This document shows positions 6,651 to 13,270 of a stretch of 13,270 nucleotides of DNA, one piece after another. Every line of letters starts with the position of its first letter. The stretch's first letter is position 1. A model generated the notes under the pieces. That model ran no database searches, was not told the DNA's origin, and was given only the letters and a program-made list of their open reading frames with translations. The stretch comes from CALAMD01 sp035301025 (GTDB lineage Bacteria; Bacillota; Bacilli; Bacillales; Amphibacillaceae), in contig DATGUV010000155.1 in NCBI GenBank assembly GCA_035301025.1, positions 1-13,270 of the forward strand. Direction: 5' to 3'. Position numbers and translations under genes: made by a program.

Positions 6651-7613
6651 CTATTTAATCCGAATTCTAGGGTCAACAATACTTAACGTAATATCTGATA
6701 ATAATGTACCTACCACTGCAGCTATTCCATACAAGAGTACTAATGCTGTAACAACACTATAATCACGCTGAACAATAGATTCTAGGAATAATTGTCCCAT
6801 TCCAGGATATCCATAAATCATCTCAATAAAGATTGTTCCACCGATTAAGTTTGTTATTTCATATCCGAAGAACGCAGCAATTGGCAAAAGTGAGTTTCGG
6901 AAAATATGACGATTATATACGCGAGATTCAGATGCCCCTTTAGCCCTTGCGGTCGTAATAAAGTCCATTTGTTTCGTATCGATAATCTCATTTCTTAAAT
7001 ATTGCACGGTACCTACTACCCCTATAAGGGCTAAGGATATACCCGGTAAGAGTAAATGTTTTAACTTACTGAATACATATTCCAGTGACCCTGGACTTGT
7101 TCCTGGGGCGACACTTCCACTCGTTGGGAACCACCCAAAGTGATATCCAAATATCCATAACATAACAAGTGCAAAAATAAATAACGGTGTCGCAAATCCA
7201 AGATATGTATATCCTGTAATTGCATGGTCTAAAATGGAATCATTGTACCGTCCACTTAAAATTCCAAGAGGAATAGATATTGCATATATTAGTATGAGTG
7301 TAAATAACGATAGCCAAAATGTGTTTACCAATCGTTGTCCAATCAATTCTGTTACAGGCATTTTATAGTTATAAGACTGCCCTAAGTCACCTTGAGCAAG
7401 ATCACTTATCCATCGCCCATACTGTTGATACCACGGATCATTCCATCCTAGTTTTTCACGAATATTTTCAAGAGATTCATGTGAGATATTTGGATCAAGT
7501 TGACCTGTTAAAGCGTCACCAGGCATCATTTTTGCAAGTACAAACACAAGTATACTTAAAAGAATAATTTGAGGAATAACAATGAGCATTCTTCTTATCG
7601 TAAACTTCCACAT
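6651..7613 (-). CDS. oppB: Oligopeptide ABC transporter permease OppB
   Basis: Inner-membrane permease (320 aa), partner of OppC. Seen: the typical start WKFTIRRMLIVIPQI with membrane segment 1 (about 9-28), PGD at 31-33, an extracellular region to about 95, the binding-protein-dependent transport domain with five more membrane segments, an EAA loop TARAKGASESRVYNRHIFRN (221-240), and a C-terminal DPRIR typical of OppB/DppB. It begins six bases after the oppF stop codon. Its SD (GAGGGG) lies inside the end of oppF with a long spacing of about 10 bases, so translation may be coupled. Confidence 0.94.
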   Translation of the reverse strand: MWKFTIRRMLIVIPQIILLSILVFVLAKMMPGDALTGQLDPNISHESLENIREKLGWNDPWYQQYGRWISDLAQGDLGQSYNYKMPVTELIGQRLVNTFWLSLFTLILIYAISIPLGILSGRYNDSILDHAITGYTYLGFATPLFIFALVMLWIFGYHFGWFPTSGSVAPGTSPGSLEYVFSKLKHLLLPGISLALIGVVGTVQYLRNEIIDTKQMDFITTARAKGASESRVYNRHIFRNSLLPIAAFFGYEITNLIGGTIFIEMIYGYPGMGQLFLESIVQRDYSVVTALVLLYGIAAVVGTLLSDITLSIVDPRIRIK

Positions 7614-7619
7614 AACAAA

Positions 7620-8552
7620 TCAACCCCTCTCAGGCAAGGCAACGGAATGCGTATCGGAAATCGGTTGCAATTTATACGCAAGGCCTTCTTCATCAAAGTA
7701 TTTATCATAAGCTTCTGTCCATTCTGTTTCTACTTCTCGTCGAACATCAAATGAATGATCACGCTTTTCTGGATCAATATCTGGTATAGCTGCGACGAGT
7801 CTCTTTGTATAAATATGTTGAGGATTATCGAAAATTTCCTCGGCAGAACCTTCCTCAACAAATCTACCTTTATACATGATTCCGATACGCTCACACATAT
7901 GCCTAATAACACCTAAGTCATGACTAATAAAGAGGAGCGTTAGGTCGAGTTCCTTTTGAATATCTTGTAAAAAGTTTAATACTTGTGCCTGAACGGAAAC
8001 GTCTAATGCAGAAACAGGCTCATCTGCTATAATCAATTTCGGTTTCAGTGCAATTGCACGAGCAATTCCAATTCTCTGTCTCTGTCCACCTGAGAATTGG
8101 TGTGGATACTTCAATATACTTTCTGGACTAAGCCCAACTAGTTCTAATAATTCTTGTACACGTTTTCTTTCTTCGGATTTTGATAATCGATCAAAATTAC
8201 GAAGTGGTTCTGCGATAATATCTAGTACTCTTTTTCTACCATTTAACGAAGAGTATGGATCTTGGAATATCATCTGTACATCTTTATGTAATCCAGATTT
8301 TCTCTTGCCAAAATTGGTTATTTCCTCGCCCTCAAAAAATACTTTTCCGGTAGTCATCTTATTAAGTCCTACAATCGCTCTTCCTGTTGTTGTTTTCCCT
8401 GATCCTGACTCCCCTACCAATCCGTAAGTTGTCCCCTTTTCAATCTCAAGGGATACACCATCAACCGCTTTCACATGATCGACTGTACGACCAAAAATAC
8501 CGCCTTTAATCGGAAAGTGGACTCGTAAATCTTCAACTTTTAAAATTGACAT
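7620..8552 (-). CDS. oppF: Oligopeptide ABC transporter ATP-binding protein OppF
   Basis: Cytoplasmic ATPase (310 aa) that powers uptake as a heterodimer with OppD. Seen: FGRTVDHVKAVDGVS near the N-terminus as in OppF/AppF, Walker A GESGSGKT (47-54), Q-loop FQDP (96-99), signature FSGGQRQR (153-160), Walker B LIIADEP (173-179), H-loop His211 in ISHDLGVI, and the YTKRLVAAIP stretch of the oligopeptide C-terminal domain (248-257), followed by an acidic tail specific to these proteins. Its ATG overlaps the oppD stop by one base (TAATG, 8554-8550), which indicates translational coupling. Confidence 0.94.
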   Translation of the reverse strand: MSILKVEDLRVHFPIKGGIFGRTVDHVKAVDGVSLEIEKGTTYGLVGESGSGKTTTGRAIVGLNKMTTGKVFFEGEEITNFGKRKSGLHKDVQMIFQDPYSSLNGRKRVLDIIAEPLRNFDRLSKSEERKRVQELLELVGLSPESILKYPHQFSGGQRQRIGIARAIALKPKLIIADEPVSALDVSVQAQVLNFLQDIQKELDLTLLFISHDLGVIRHMCERIGIMYKGRFVEEGSAEEIFDNPQHIYTKRLVAAIPDIDPEKRDHSFDVRREVETEWTEAYDKYFDEEGLAYKLQPISDTHSVALPERG

Positions 8553-9556
8553 TAGTTAGCCCCCTCCCTTTTTTCCTCTGGAAAGTAGAAATTCTTATAG
8601 CATGAACAACGTACGAAATGTCCCGGCGCGACTTCCTGTAATTCAGGATGTTCATCATGTTCAGATTCATCAATCCATGGAATACGATCTTTAAAACGGC
8701 ATCCTTCTCTTGGTAAGTTTTGTAGAGCCGGAACAATTCCTTGAATCACATGTAGTTTCTCAGCATGTTTCTCTCTACTTGGAACAGAGCTAATAAGTGA
8801 GCGTGTGTATGGATGTAGAGGTTGTTTAAACAATGTGTGTACATCTACAATCTCAACAATTTGCCCTGCATACATGACTGCAACACGATCAGCCATTTCT
8901 GCAACGACTCCTAAGTCATGAGTAATTAGAACGATACCTGCGTTCATATCGTCTTTTAATTCACGAATTAAATCCAAAATTTGCGATTGAATGGTAGCGT
9001 CAAGTGCAGTCGTAGGCTCATCAGCGATTAACACATTTGGATCATTTGCAATAGCAATTGAAATAATAACACGCTGACGCATCCCACCGGATAATTCATG
9101 TGGGTATTGACCATATACATGTTTTGACCTAGCGATTCCAACCTTATCTAATAGCTCGAGAACTTTTTTCTTTCGTTGCGCTTTGGACATAGAACTATCA
9201 TGTAATAAAATGGCCTCGCCAATTTGATCCCCTATTGTCATTAGGGGATTCAGCGCTGTAAGTGGGTCCTGGAAAATCATTCCTAAATCTTTACCACGTA
9301 AATTATTTAATTTTCGCGGGGAAGCGTTAACAATGTTTTCCCCATTATAAAGAATCTCCCCTTCTACTTTTGCACGTGTATGTAATCCCATGATGGAAAA
9401 GGCTAGTGCACTTTTACCACAACCAGATTCTCCAACAATAGCTAACACTTCATTTTCCTTCACACTCAACGACACATTGTCTACTGCTGCATAGTACTCG
9501 TCATTGATACGGAATGAAGTCTTTAAATTTTTTACATCGACCAATGTTTTTGCCAA
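8552..9556 (-). CDS. oppD: Oligopeptide ABC transporter ATP-binding protein OppD
   Basis: First gene of the operon; cytoplasmic ATPase (334 aa), partner of OppF. Seen: Walker A GESGCGKS (42-49), FQDP (95-98), signature LSGGM (155-159), Walker B VLIADEP (175-181), H-loop His213, and the oligopeptide C-terminal domain (HPYTRSL, then GCRF...). In many OppD/DppD proteins that domain carries four cysteines (GC.F..RCP....C....C). Here RCP is RIP and the third Cys is absent, leaving Cys286 and the pair 317/319. Start: TTG at 9556 (AKTLVDVKNL follows) with GGGGGAT seven bases upstream fits family length better than an in-frame ATG at 9592, which has no SD and would add 12 residues; the ATG cannot be excluded. 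Confidence 0.92.
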   Translation of the reverse strand: MAKTLVDVKNLKTSFRINDEYYAAVDNVSLSVKENEVLAIVGESGCGKSALAFSIMGLHTRAKVEGEILYNGENIVNASPRKLNNLRGKDLGMIFQDPLTALNPLMTIGDQIGEAILLHDSSMSKAQRKKKVLELLDKVGIARSKHVYGQYPHELSGGMRQRVIISIAIANDPNVLIADEPTTALDATIQSQILDLIRELKDDMNAGIVLITHDLGVVAEMADRVAVMYAGQIVEIVDVHTLFKQPLHPYTRSLISSVPSREKHAEKLHVIQGIVPALQNLPREGCRFKDRIPWIDESEHDEHPELQEVAPGHFVRCSCYKNFYFPEEKREGAN

Positions 9557-9728
9557 AACAATCCCCCATCTCGCAGTTGATAGCGTTTTCATTTTTATAT
9601 CGTAGATAATCTTTTTTACGAACTGACCTTGGGACTCCCTTGCTTGAAGTCTGGATGTATGTAAAAAGATTTTCCTAAGATGCTCTCAACTTTGTTCGCT
9701 GTTTATTTATGTGAATCGAAGTGCCTAA

Positions 9729-9757
9729 AGTATATAATAGGTTCTATCAATAATCAA
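9729..9757 (-). promoter_or_regulatory. Sigma-A promoter of the opp operon
   Basis: On the minus strand, TTGATT (9757-9752), a 17-base spacer, then TATACT (9734-9729), matching 4/6 and 5/6 of consensus at ideal spacing. It predicts a leader of about 165 bases before the TTG start of oppD. A poor CodY-like stretch (10/15, 9668-9682) lies in that leader, too weak to call. Confidence 0.62.
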
Positions 9758-9782
9758 GCACTTTTAAACACTTTTTTAATAT

Positions 9783-9814
9783 TGTAAACGCTTTGTTTAC
9801 TTGAAACGCTTTAA
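9783..9814. promoter_or_regulatory. Tandem cre-like (CcpA) sites upstream of opp
   Basis: TGTAAACGCTTTGT (9783-9796) matches the cre consensus TGWAANCGNTNWCA at 12 of 14 positions. The core AAACGCTTT recurs at 9804-9812, 18 bases on, in a poorer context. The first copy is also half of GTAAAC-GCTTT-GTTTAC (9784-9800), a 6-bp inverted repeat. The best site centres about 67 bases upstream of the predicted opp start, a position that suits activation more than roadblock. Another LacI-family regulator is possible. Confidence 0.5.
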
Positions 9815-10125
9815 AAAGCACAGTACGTCCCTATATTTATATAATTGTGTAAACAAATTTATTTTTTATATCTTTGCAAGCGCCCACCTCGTTATAATAA
9901 TATACAAGATATAATTTAGTCAATATATTTTTCTATTTTACACGTTATTATATAAACATACAAGTATATGTATTTTATTTCATTCTCTATCTCACCCACA
10001 GATACTATTATAATGATTATATCGACAGCGCCGTGGGGTTCTTACAGCCCGTTCATACGATCCTTTATTTCGACAGCATACATATCAATCCCTTTATATT
10101 CTTTCTTATTGTCTACCTTTCACTT
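9815..10125. other. AT-rich non-coding stretch between opp and fetAB
   Basis: No gene is supported here. The stretch from about 9830 to 10020 is very rich in A and T with short runs such as TTATTTTTTATATC and AATATATTTTTC; it may be curved DNA or simply spacer. A frame open from 9901 to 10168 on the plus strand has no usable upstream start and no SD. The right end (10017-10077) holds the short repeat listed separately. Confidence 0.6.
10017..10077. repeat. Short degenerate repeat (GCTGTCGAWATAA units)
   Basis: On the minus strand GCTGTCGAAATAA (10077-10065) recurs as GCTGTCGATATAA (10029-10017), 12 of 13 bases identical, 48 bases apart. A third, degenerate copy of the start (GCTGTAAGAA) begins at 10048. 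The segment is richer in G and C than its surroundings. It may be a remnant of an interspersed intergenic repeat. Confidence 0.4.
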
Positions 10126-10155
10126 TTGATAGCCCTAGAGAGTGTTTCCTATGAT
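10126..10155 (+). promoter_or_regulatory. Sigma-A-like promoter of fetAB
   Basis: TTGATA (10126-10131), an 18-base spacer, TATGAT (10150-10155): 5/6 matches in each hexamer. It predicts a leader of about 125 bases before fetA. Confidence 0.5.
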
Positions 10156-10183
10156 AATTTGCTTTGATGTGAAATGCTTTTAT

Positions 10184-10216
10184 TGTTAAGGCTGTTTCAA
10201 CACTTTTCCCTTAACA
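10184..10216. repeat. Inverted repeat in the fetAB leader
   Basis: TGTTAAGG (10184-10191) and CCTTAACA (10209-10216) form a perfect 8-bp pair around 17 bases, between the predicted fetAB start and the gene. There is no U-run after it on either strand. It could be an operator or a leader hairpin. It does not resemble a Fur box. Confidence 0.45.
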
Positions 10217-10289
10217 GTTCCCTATTCATTTGCTATTGTTGCTATAACTTATTTCCTTGTAACCAACCATCCATTAAAGGAGAGTGCAC

Positions 10290-10949
10290 ATGTTTAGGCT
10301 TGAAAACATAACTTTTAAAGACGTATTAGACATTCCTGAACTAACCATTTCCAGTCATAAAATTACATGTATTATTGGTGAAAGCGGAAGTGGTAAAACA
10401 ACATTCATCAAGCTATTAAACGGGCTTATTAATCCAACGAAAGGTACGATTTATGTAGAAGATAAAGATATCCGAAACATGTCAATGGTGAATTTACGAA
10501 GAAGGGTATCCATGTTGCAACAATCTCCTTCTATTTATGAAGGAACGGTGAAGGAAAACATTCAATTAGGACGGTTTTTCTCAGAACTGGAACCCGCTTC
10601 AGATCAAGAGATTAAACAAGTCCTTGATGTTGTGCATCTGCATAAAGAGCTTGACCAAGATGCGAGTAAATTATCCGGCGGGGAAAAACAACGTCTGACA
10701 CTTGCCCGCATGCTCCTGTTGCCTGCCGAAGTCCTTATATTAGATGAACCGACATCATCTTTAGACCAAGATTCTGCACACACCATTATGAAACACGTGC
10801 TCAAACATTGTAAACAAGAAAATAAAACCGTTATTATGATTACCCATTCGGATGAGATTGTGAAGTTATTCGCCGAACATCTTATCCAGCTCAAAGAAGG
10901 AAAAGTCGTTCGCGATGAGGAGGTCGAGCCAACATGGAATCAGAAATAA
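10290..10949 (+). CDS. fetA: ABC transporter ATP-binding protein, FetA/YjkB-like
   Basis: Cytoplasmic ATPase (219 aa) of the UPF0014-linked ABC exporter. In E. coli FetAB (YbbL/YbbM) exports iron and protects against oxidative stress; the B. subtilis pair is YjkB/YjkA. Seen: Walker A GESGSGKT (30-37), glutamines at 77-78 for the Q-loop, signature LSGGEKQR (128-135), Walker B VLILDEP (148-154) and H-loop His186. Assignment to FetA rests mainly on the adjacent UPF0014 permease. The ATG at 10290 has AAAGGAG seven bases upstream; the in-frame GTG at 10284 is too close to that site. The stop overlaps the next gene by 16 bases, so the two are co-translated. Whether iron is the substrate here is inference. 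Confidence 0.86.
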   Translation: MFRLENITFKDVLDIPELTISSHKITCIIGESGSGKTTFIKLLNGLINPTKGTIYVEDKDIRNMSMVNLRRRVSMLQQSPSIYEGTVKENIQLGRFFSELEPASDQEIKQVLDVVHLHKELDQDASKLSGGEKQRLTLARMLLLPAEVLILDEPTSSLDQDSAHTIMKHVLKHCKQENKTVIMITHSDEIVKLFAEHLIQLKEGKVVRDEEVEPTWNQK

Positions 10950-11722
10950 TTGAAATTTCTTGGTGGCGGCTCATAGCTGCATATATATTCGTCGTTCTAT
11001 TAATTGTCATTCTGAAATGGCGGTCGATTAAAAGGGAAAAGGATGTTTTAATTGCCACTATTCGTATGTCTGTACAGCTCATTATTGCCGGATATATTTT
11101 AGAATATATTTTCAAGAACGAACATCCTCTCATTACTCTTGGCGTTCTCCTGTTAATGGTTGGATTCGCAATTTATACAGCTATCAAACGGATCAAACAT
11201 AAAATAAGCATCCAAATGAAGAAATTAATTGCTCTTTCGCTAACAATTGGTGTTTTGATTAGTATGGCGTATTTTATTTTTGTTGTCATCGGATTATCTC
11301 CTTGGTATAAACCGACATATGTTATTCCGATTGCTGGGATGATTATTGGAAATGCTATGACAGGAATTACTCTTGGCGTGAATACGTATATGAATGAAAT
11401 GTCTTCACAAAAACAGCTTGTCGAAGGAGCTCTTATGCTCGGGGCCACACCTAAAGAAGCAACACGAAGAATAGCGAATCGGGCTTTTGATGCTGCGATG
11501 ACTCCGATTATTAATAATATGATTGGGATGGGAATTGTCTTTTTACCTGGAATGATGACGGGTCAGATTTTAGGTGGAGCATCCCCTCTCGTTTCTATTA
11601 ACTATCAAATTGCGATTATGTTAGGCATTCTTGGTGCAGTTGCTTTATCTGTAGTATTATTCGCAGTACTTGGGTATCGAACATTTTTTAATGAGCGTGA
11701 TCAGTTGATTGATATGCAGTGA
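10934..11722 (+). CDS. fetB: UPF0014 ABC transporter permease, FetB/YjkA-like
   Basis: A 262-aa membrane protein of the UPF0014 (YbbM/FetB) family, with about seven hydrophobic segments (near 12-29, 43-60, 66-86, 98-120, 127-147, 190-215, 225-247). Seen family motifs: RMSVQLIIAGYIL, IPIAGMIIGNAMTGITL, the cytoplasmic VEGALMLGATPKEA coupling-loop region, MIGMGIVFLPGMMTGQILGG and GYRTFF at the end. It forms the membrane part of the exporter with the ATPase encoded just before it. The start has AGGAGG about 10 bases upstream, inside the end of fetA. A two-way terminator follows the stop. Confidence 0.9.
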   Translation: MESEIIEISWWRLIAAYIFVVLLIVILKWRSIKREKDVLIATIRMSVQLIIAGYILEYIFKNEHPLITLGVLLLMVGFAIYTAIKRIKHKISIQMKKLIALSLTIGVLISMAYFIFVVIGLSPWYKPTYVIPIAGMIIGNAMTGITLGVNTYMNEMSSQKQLVEGALMLGATPKEATRRIANRAFDAAMTPIINNMIGMGIVFLPGMMTGQILGGASPLVSINYQIAIMLGILGAVALSVVLFAVLGYRTFFNERDQLIDMQ

Positions 11723-11740
11723 GTTCTAGTTGAAAAACGT

Positions 11741-11784
11741 AAAATATGCTCCACCCATATACGGATGGGAGCATATTTTTTATT
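11741..11784. terminator. Two-way terminator between fetB and yuxK
   Basis: AAAATATGCTCC (11741-11752) pairs perfectly with GGAGCATATTTT (11768-11779); an inner CCCAT/ATGGG pairing is an alternative. On the plus strand the stem runs into TTTTTT, and on the minus strand into ATTTTACGTTTTTC. The yuxK stop codon (11782-11780) sits at its edge. Confidence 0.82.
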
Positions 11785-12172
11785 CCAACATCCGATTCTT
11801 CATCTCTGGTGTTGGAATTGGACAAGGCCCTTCTTTTCTAAGCAGCTTCCTTCGGTTGTTGGCAATGATCCGATACACCCCGTTTCGAATAGGTTTCGGA
11901 ATAATAATGCCAACATAGCTAAGTTTCCACATTCCTTTTAACTGCTTTGCTACTCGTAAGGCAGCTGTCGATTCTTCATACATATGACCATTTTCAATTA
12001 ATATGAAACTATCAGAAGAAGATGGAAGCTCATATTCTTTTTTCAATCGTTCACCAGTTGGTCCTTGTAGGGGGGCGAACGAGAAAATTGCTTTTGGATC
12101 CCTTTTTATAATAAACTGAACGCTTTTATTGCAAAAGTGACAATCCCCATCAAATAAAATAATGGATTCCAT
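11780..12172 (-). CDS. yuxK: DCC-family thiol-disulfide oxidoreductase-like protein YuxK
   Basis: A 130-aa DCC1-like (DUF393) protein. The family is named after its DxxCxxC start and has a thioredoxin-like look, but no substrate is established. Seen: IILFDGDCHFCNKSVQF (4-20) with the CHFC pair (11 and 14), the mid-region FAPLQGPTGERL and SFILIENGHMYEESTAALRV, and the family's closing CPIPTPEMKNRML. The ATG at 12172 is chosen because GGAGGT lies about eight bases upstream; reading on to a TTG at 12202 would add ten residues without the family motif. It lies 30 bases downstream of the truncated MFS remnant, on the same strand, and may have lost its original promoter along with the front of that gene. 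Confidence 0.86.
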   Translation of the reverse strand: MESIILFDGDCHFCNKSVQFIIKRDPKAIFSFAPLQGPTGERLKKEYELPSSSDSFILIENGHMYEESTAALRVAKQLKGMWKLSYVGIIIPKPIRNGVYRIIANNRRKLLRKEGPCPIPTPEMKNRMLE

Positions 12173-12202
12173 ACGTGTAACCTCCAATATTCTTCGGTCC
12201 AA

Positions 12203-12508
12203 TCATTGCTGGTCTTGAAATTCGTCCACAAATGTAAAGTATGGGATTAGCATACCACATAATGAAACGATACAAATTACTGAACCGATAAATAAATACA
12301 TTGGTCGCACACCCCAAACTTCACCTAAATAACCTCCGACAAGGACACCAAAAGGCATAGCTACGCGCATAATAAAGAGTCGCACAGATGTCACTTTTCC
12401 CATTACGTGATTTGGCACCACTTGTTGGACGATAGTAATATTTTGCACACTAAAAATCGCCATAGCAATTCCGCCAATGATTTCCCCAAAAGAAAAACAC
12501 GCGCCCAC
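12203..12508 (-). pseudogene. 5'-truncated MFS exporter (C-terminal quarter only)
   Basis: An open frame of at most 101 codons that matches only the last part of a major facilitator superfamily transporter of the MFS_3/EntS-like drug-efflux type. It shows a hydrophobic segment (IIGGIAMAIFSVQNI), the loop QQVVPNHVMGKVTSVR typical of this family just before a membrane segment, and two more membrane segments, then a normal-looking end. Full proteins have about 400 residues and 12 segments. Upstream, the frame opens only at a GTG (12508) inside the terminator stem of the neighbouring permease gene, with no SD, and beyond that is another gene. The N-terminal three quarters are therefore gone, with the break around 12495-12510. 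A functional three-segment protein is unlikely. Confidence 0.8.
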
Positions 12509-12546
12509 CTACCCTTACAGCGTGAACTGCATGGCTAAGTGGGCGC
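12497..12546 (-). terminator. Terminator of the permease gene, at the MFS break
   Basis: GCGCCCAC (12501-12508) pairs with GTGGGCGC (12539-12546), enclosing a loop with a small inner CAG/CTG pairing. On the minus strand the stem is followed by GTGTTTTTCTTTT. It begins five bases after the permease stop codon. Confidence 0.75.
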
Positions 12547-12550
12547 ACGT

Positions 12551-13270
12551 TTATAATGCTTCTTGCACTTGTCGAATATAGATAAATCGTACAATTAAAA
12601 AGTATACAATTTGAATGAGTAAAAAGCATCCAAGAACAATACTTGATTGGAGCCGTAAATTATAGTCAAACAGGTTTGATAAGGCAGTTAACGCTACTGC
12701 CCCATGAATGAGCGCTACAAGAATAGGTGCAAAAAATAGAATAGCTGTTTGTTTTGTGAGCACTTTTTTCAACTCTTTATTTGTTAAACCTAATTTGGAA
12801 ATGGCTGCAAACTTTTTCTTATCCTCATCTAAATCCGAATACAATCTAAAGTATAAAAAGCTTCCAGCAGACACAAAAAATACGAGACCAATGAATAAGC
12901 CGATAAATAAAACAGGTCCGTACATTTGATTAATGGTGAACCCAATATAATCGATGGCTTGGAATAAATATCCTTCCCCACTGCTAATTTCCTCACCAAC
13001 AGCGATGATGTCCTCTTCCGCTCCTTCTTGTACTTCCCAGGCGATAAAACGTTCTTGTCTAAGGGGCTCAGACATATGAGCAAATAACTCATCACTCATA
13101 ATAAAATGAACGTCTATAAATGGAAGTACATTCGATTCAATCATATGAGAGACATGCGGTCGTTGGCCATTTTCCAGTTCAATTGGTTCATCAGACGGAT
13201 CACTTCTCATGTGGTCATCAATCATAACGACACTTGCTTTCACACCGATCATTTCATCTGCATCCAGTTG
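12551..13270 (-). CDS. FtsX-like ABC transporter permease, BceB type (C-terminal part, runs off the window)
   Basis: Only the last 239 codons are inside the window; the frame stays open to the right edge (reading ...QLDADEMIGVK), so the start is outside. Seen: an extracytoplasmic part (to about residue 125), a membrane segment followed by FFVSAGSFLYFRLYSDLDED, a cytoplasmic loop KKKFAAISKLGLTNKELKKV that fits the FtsX-domain ATPase contact, then two more membrane segments and a stop. This layout matches the end of BceB/YxdM/PsdB-type permeases (about 630-660 aa), which with an ATPase detect or remove peptide antibiotics such as bacitracin and usually pair with a BceRS-like two-component system. 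The ATPase gene is expected just beyond the right edge. Antibiotic specificity cannot be judged. Confidence 0.85.
   Translation of the reverse strand, partial: QLDADEMIGVKASVVMIDDHMRSDPSDEPIELENGQRPHVSHMIESNVLPFIDVHFIMSDELFAHMSEPLRQERFIAWEVQEGAEEDIIAVGEEISSGEGYLFQAIDYIGFTINQMYGPVLFIGLFIGLVFFVSAGSFLYFRLYSDLDEDKKKFAAISKLGLTNKELKKVLTKQTAILFFAPILVALIHGAVALTALSNLFDYNLRLQSSIVLGCFLLIQIVYFLIVRFIYIRQVQEAL

Noticed and set aside
9668..9682. CodY-like sequence in the opp leader
   Set aside because: Only 10 of 15 positions match and the central symmetry is broken; too weak without binding data.
9593..9730. T-box or other known riboswitch in the oppD leader
   Set aside because: There is a GGGAGTCCC motif but no T-box sequence (AGGGTGG..CCGCG type), no antiterminator/terminator pair and no other class signature.
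10042..10083. Thirteen-codon minus-strand reading frame (MYAVEIKDRMNGL) as a possible leader peptide
   Set aside because: It lies inside the repeat, has only a weak AAAGGGAT upstream, and no attenuator hairpin or gene follows closely on that strand.
9901..10168. Plus-strand open frame of about 89 codons, apparently membrane-like (…NPFIFFLIVYLSLLI…)
   Set aside because: It has no ATG/GTG/TTG near its beginning, no SD, and lies over the AT-rich spacer, the repeat and the fetAB promoter. Hydrophobic translation is expected from T-rich DNA.

Overview
The window is AT-rich Bacillota DNA. It most likely comes from a spore-forming member of the Bacillaceae: it carries a CwlD-type germination amidase, strong Shine-Dalgarno (SD) sequences, TTG and GTG as well as ATG starts, and B. 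subtilis-type genes (yuxK, yjkBA/fetAB, a BceB-like permease). Several secreted proteins are very acidic, which suggests a halotolerant or halophilic genus of the Oceanobacillus/Virgibacillus kind. That genus-level guess is inference.

Layout. Positions 1-1578 hold two minus-strand genes, cwlD (spore cortex amidase) and an NfsA/NfrA-type nitroreductase. A 235-base divergent spacer with two overlapping inverted repeats separates the nitroreductase from a plus-strand lipoprotein gene (1814-2668). That gene converges, across a two-way terminator, on a minus-strand gene for an unrecognised membrane-anchored, extremely acidic protein (2760-3416), which has its own promoter. From 9556 down to 3585 on the minus strand runs a complete oligopeptide ABC importer in the order oppD-oppF-oppB-oppC-oppA, the order I recall from the lactococcal opp operon. 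OppD and OppF are the ATPases, OppB and OppC the permeases, and OppA the lipoprotein that captures peptides outside the membrane.

Control of the importer is the most informative part of the window. A good sigma-A promoter, with CcpA-site (cre)-like elements upstream, precedes oppD. A second sigma-A promoter lies in the 258-base gap before oppA. A 13/15 match to the CodY box lies just downstream of it, and a weaker 11/15 CodY-like match overlaps its -35 region. The resulting leader of about 190 bases has several inverted repeats, one of which puts the oppA SD in a hairpin loop. The simplest reading is that the binding protein is made in excess and separately controlled by nutrient status.

The non-coding region at 9557-10289 separates the opp operon from the divergent fetAB pair (10290-11722; ATPase plus UPF0014 permease, linked to iron export in E. 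coli). It holds promoters for both sides, cre-like sites, an AT-rich stretch and a small degenerate repeat. A two-way terminator then faces a minus-strand block: yuxK (DCC family), a 5'-truncated MFS exporter remnant whose break lies at the terminator of the neighbouring gene, and the C-terminal part of a BceB/FtsX-like ABC permease that runs off the right edge.

I see no tRNA, rRNA, CRISPR array, phage gene or intact insertion sequence. I found no clearly new multi-gene system. The best leads are the regulatory DNA around oppA and oppD, the orphan acidic protein, and the truncated MFS gene.
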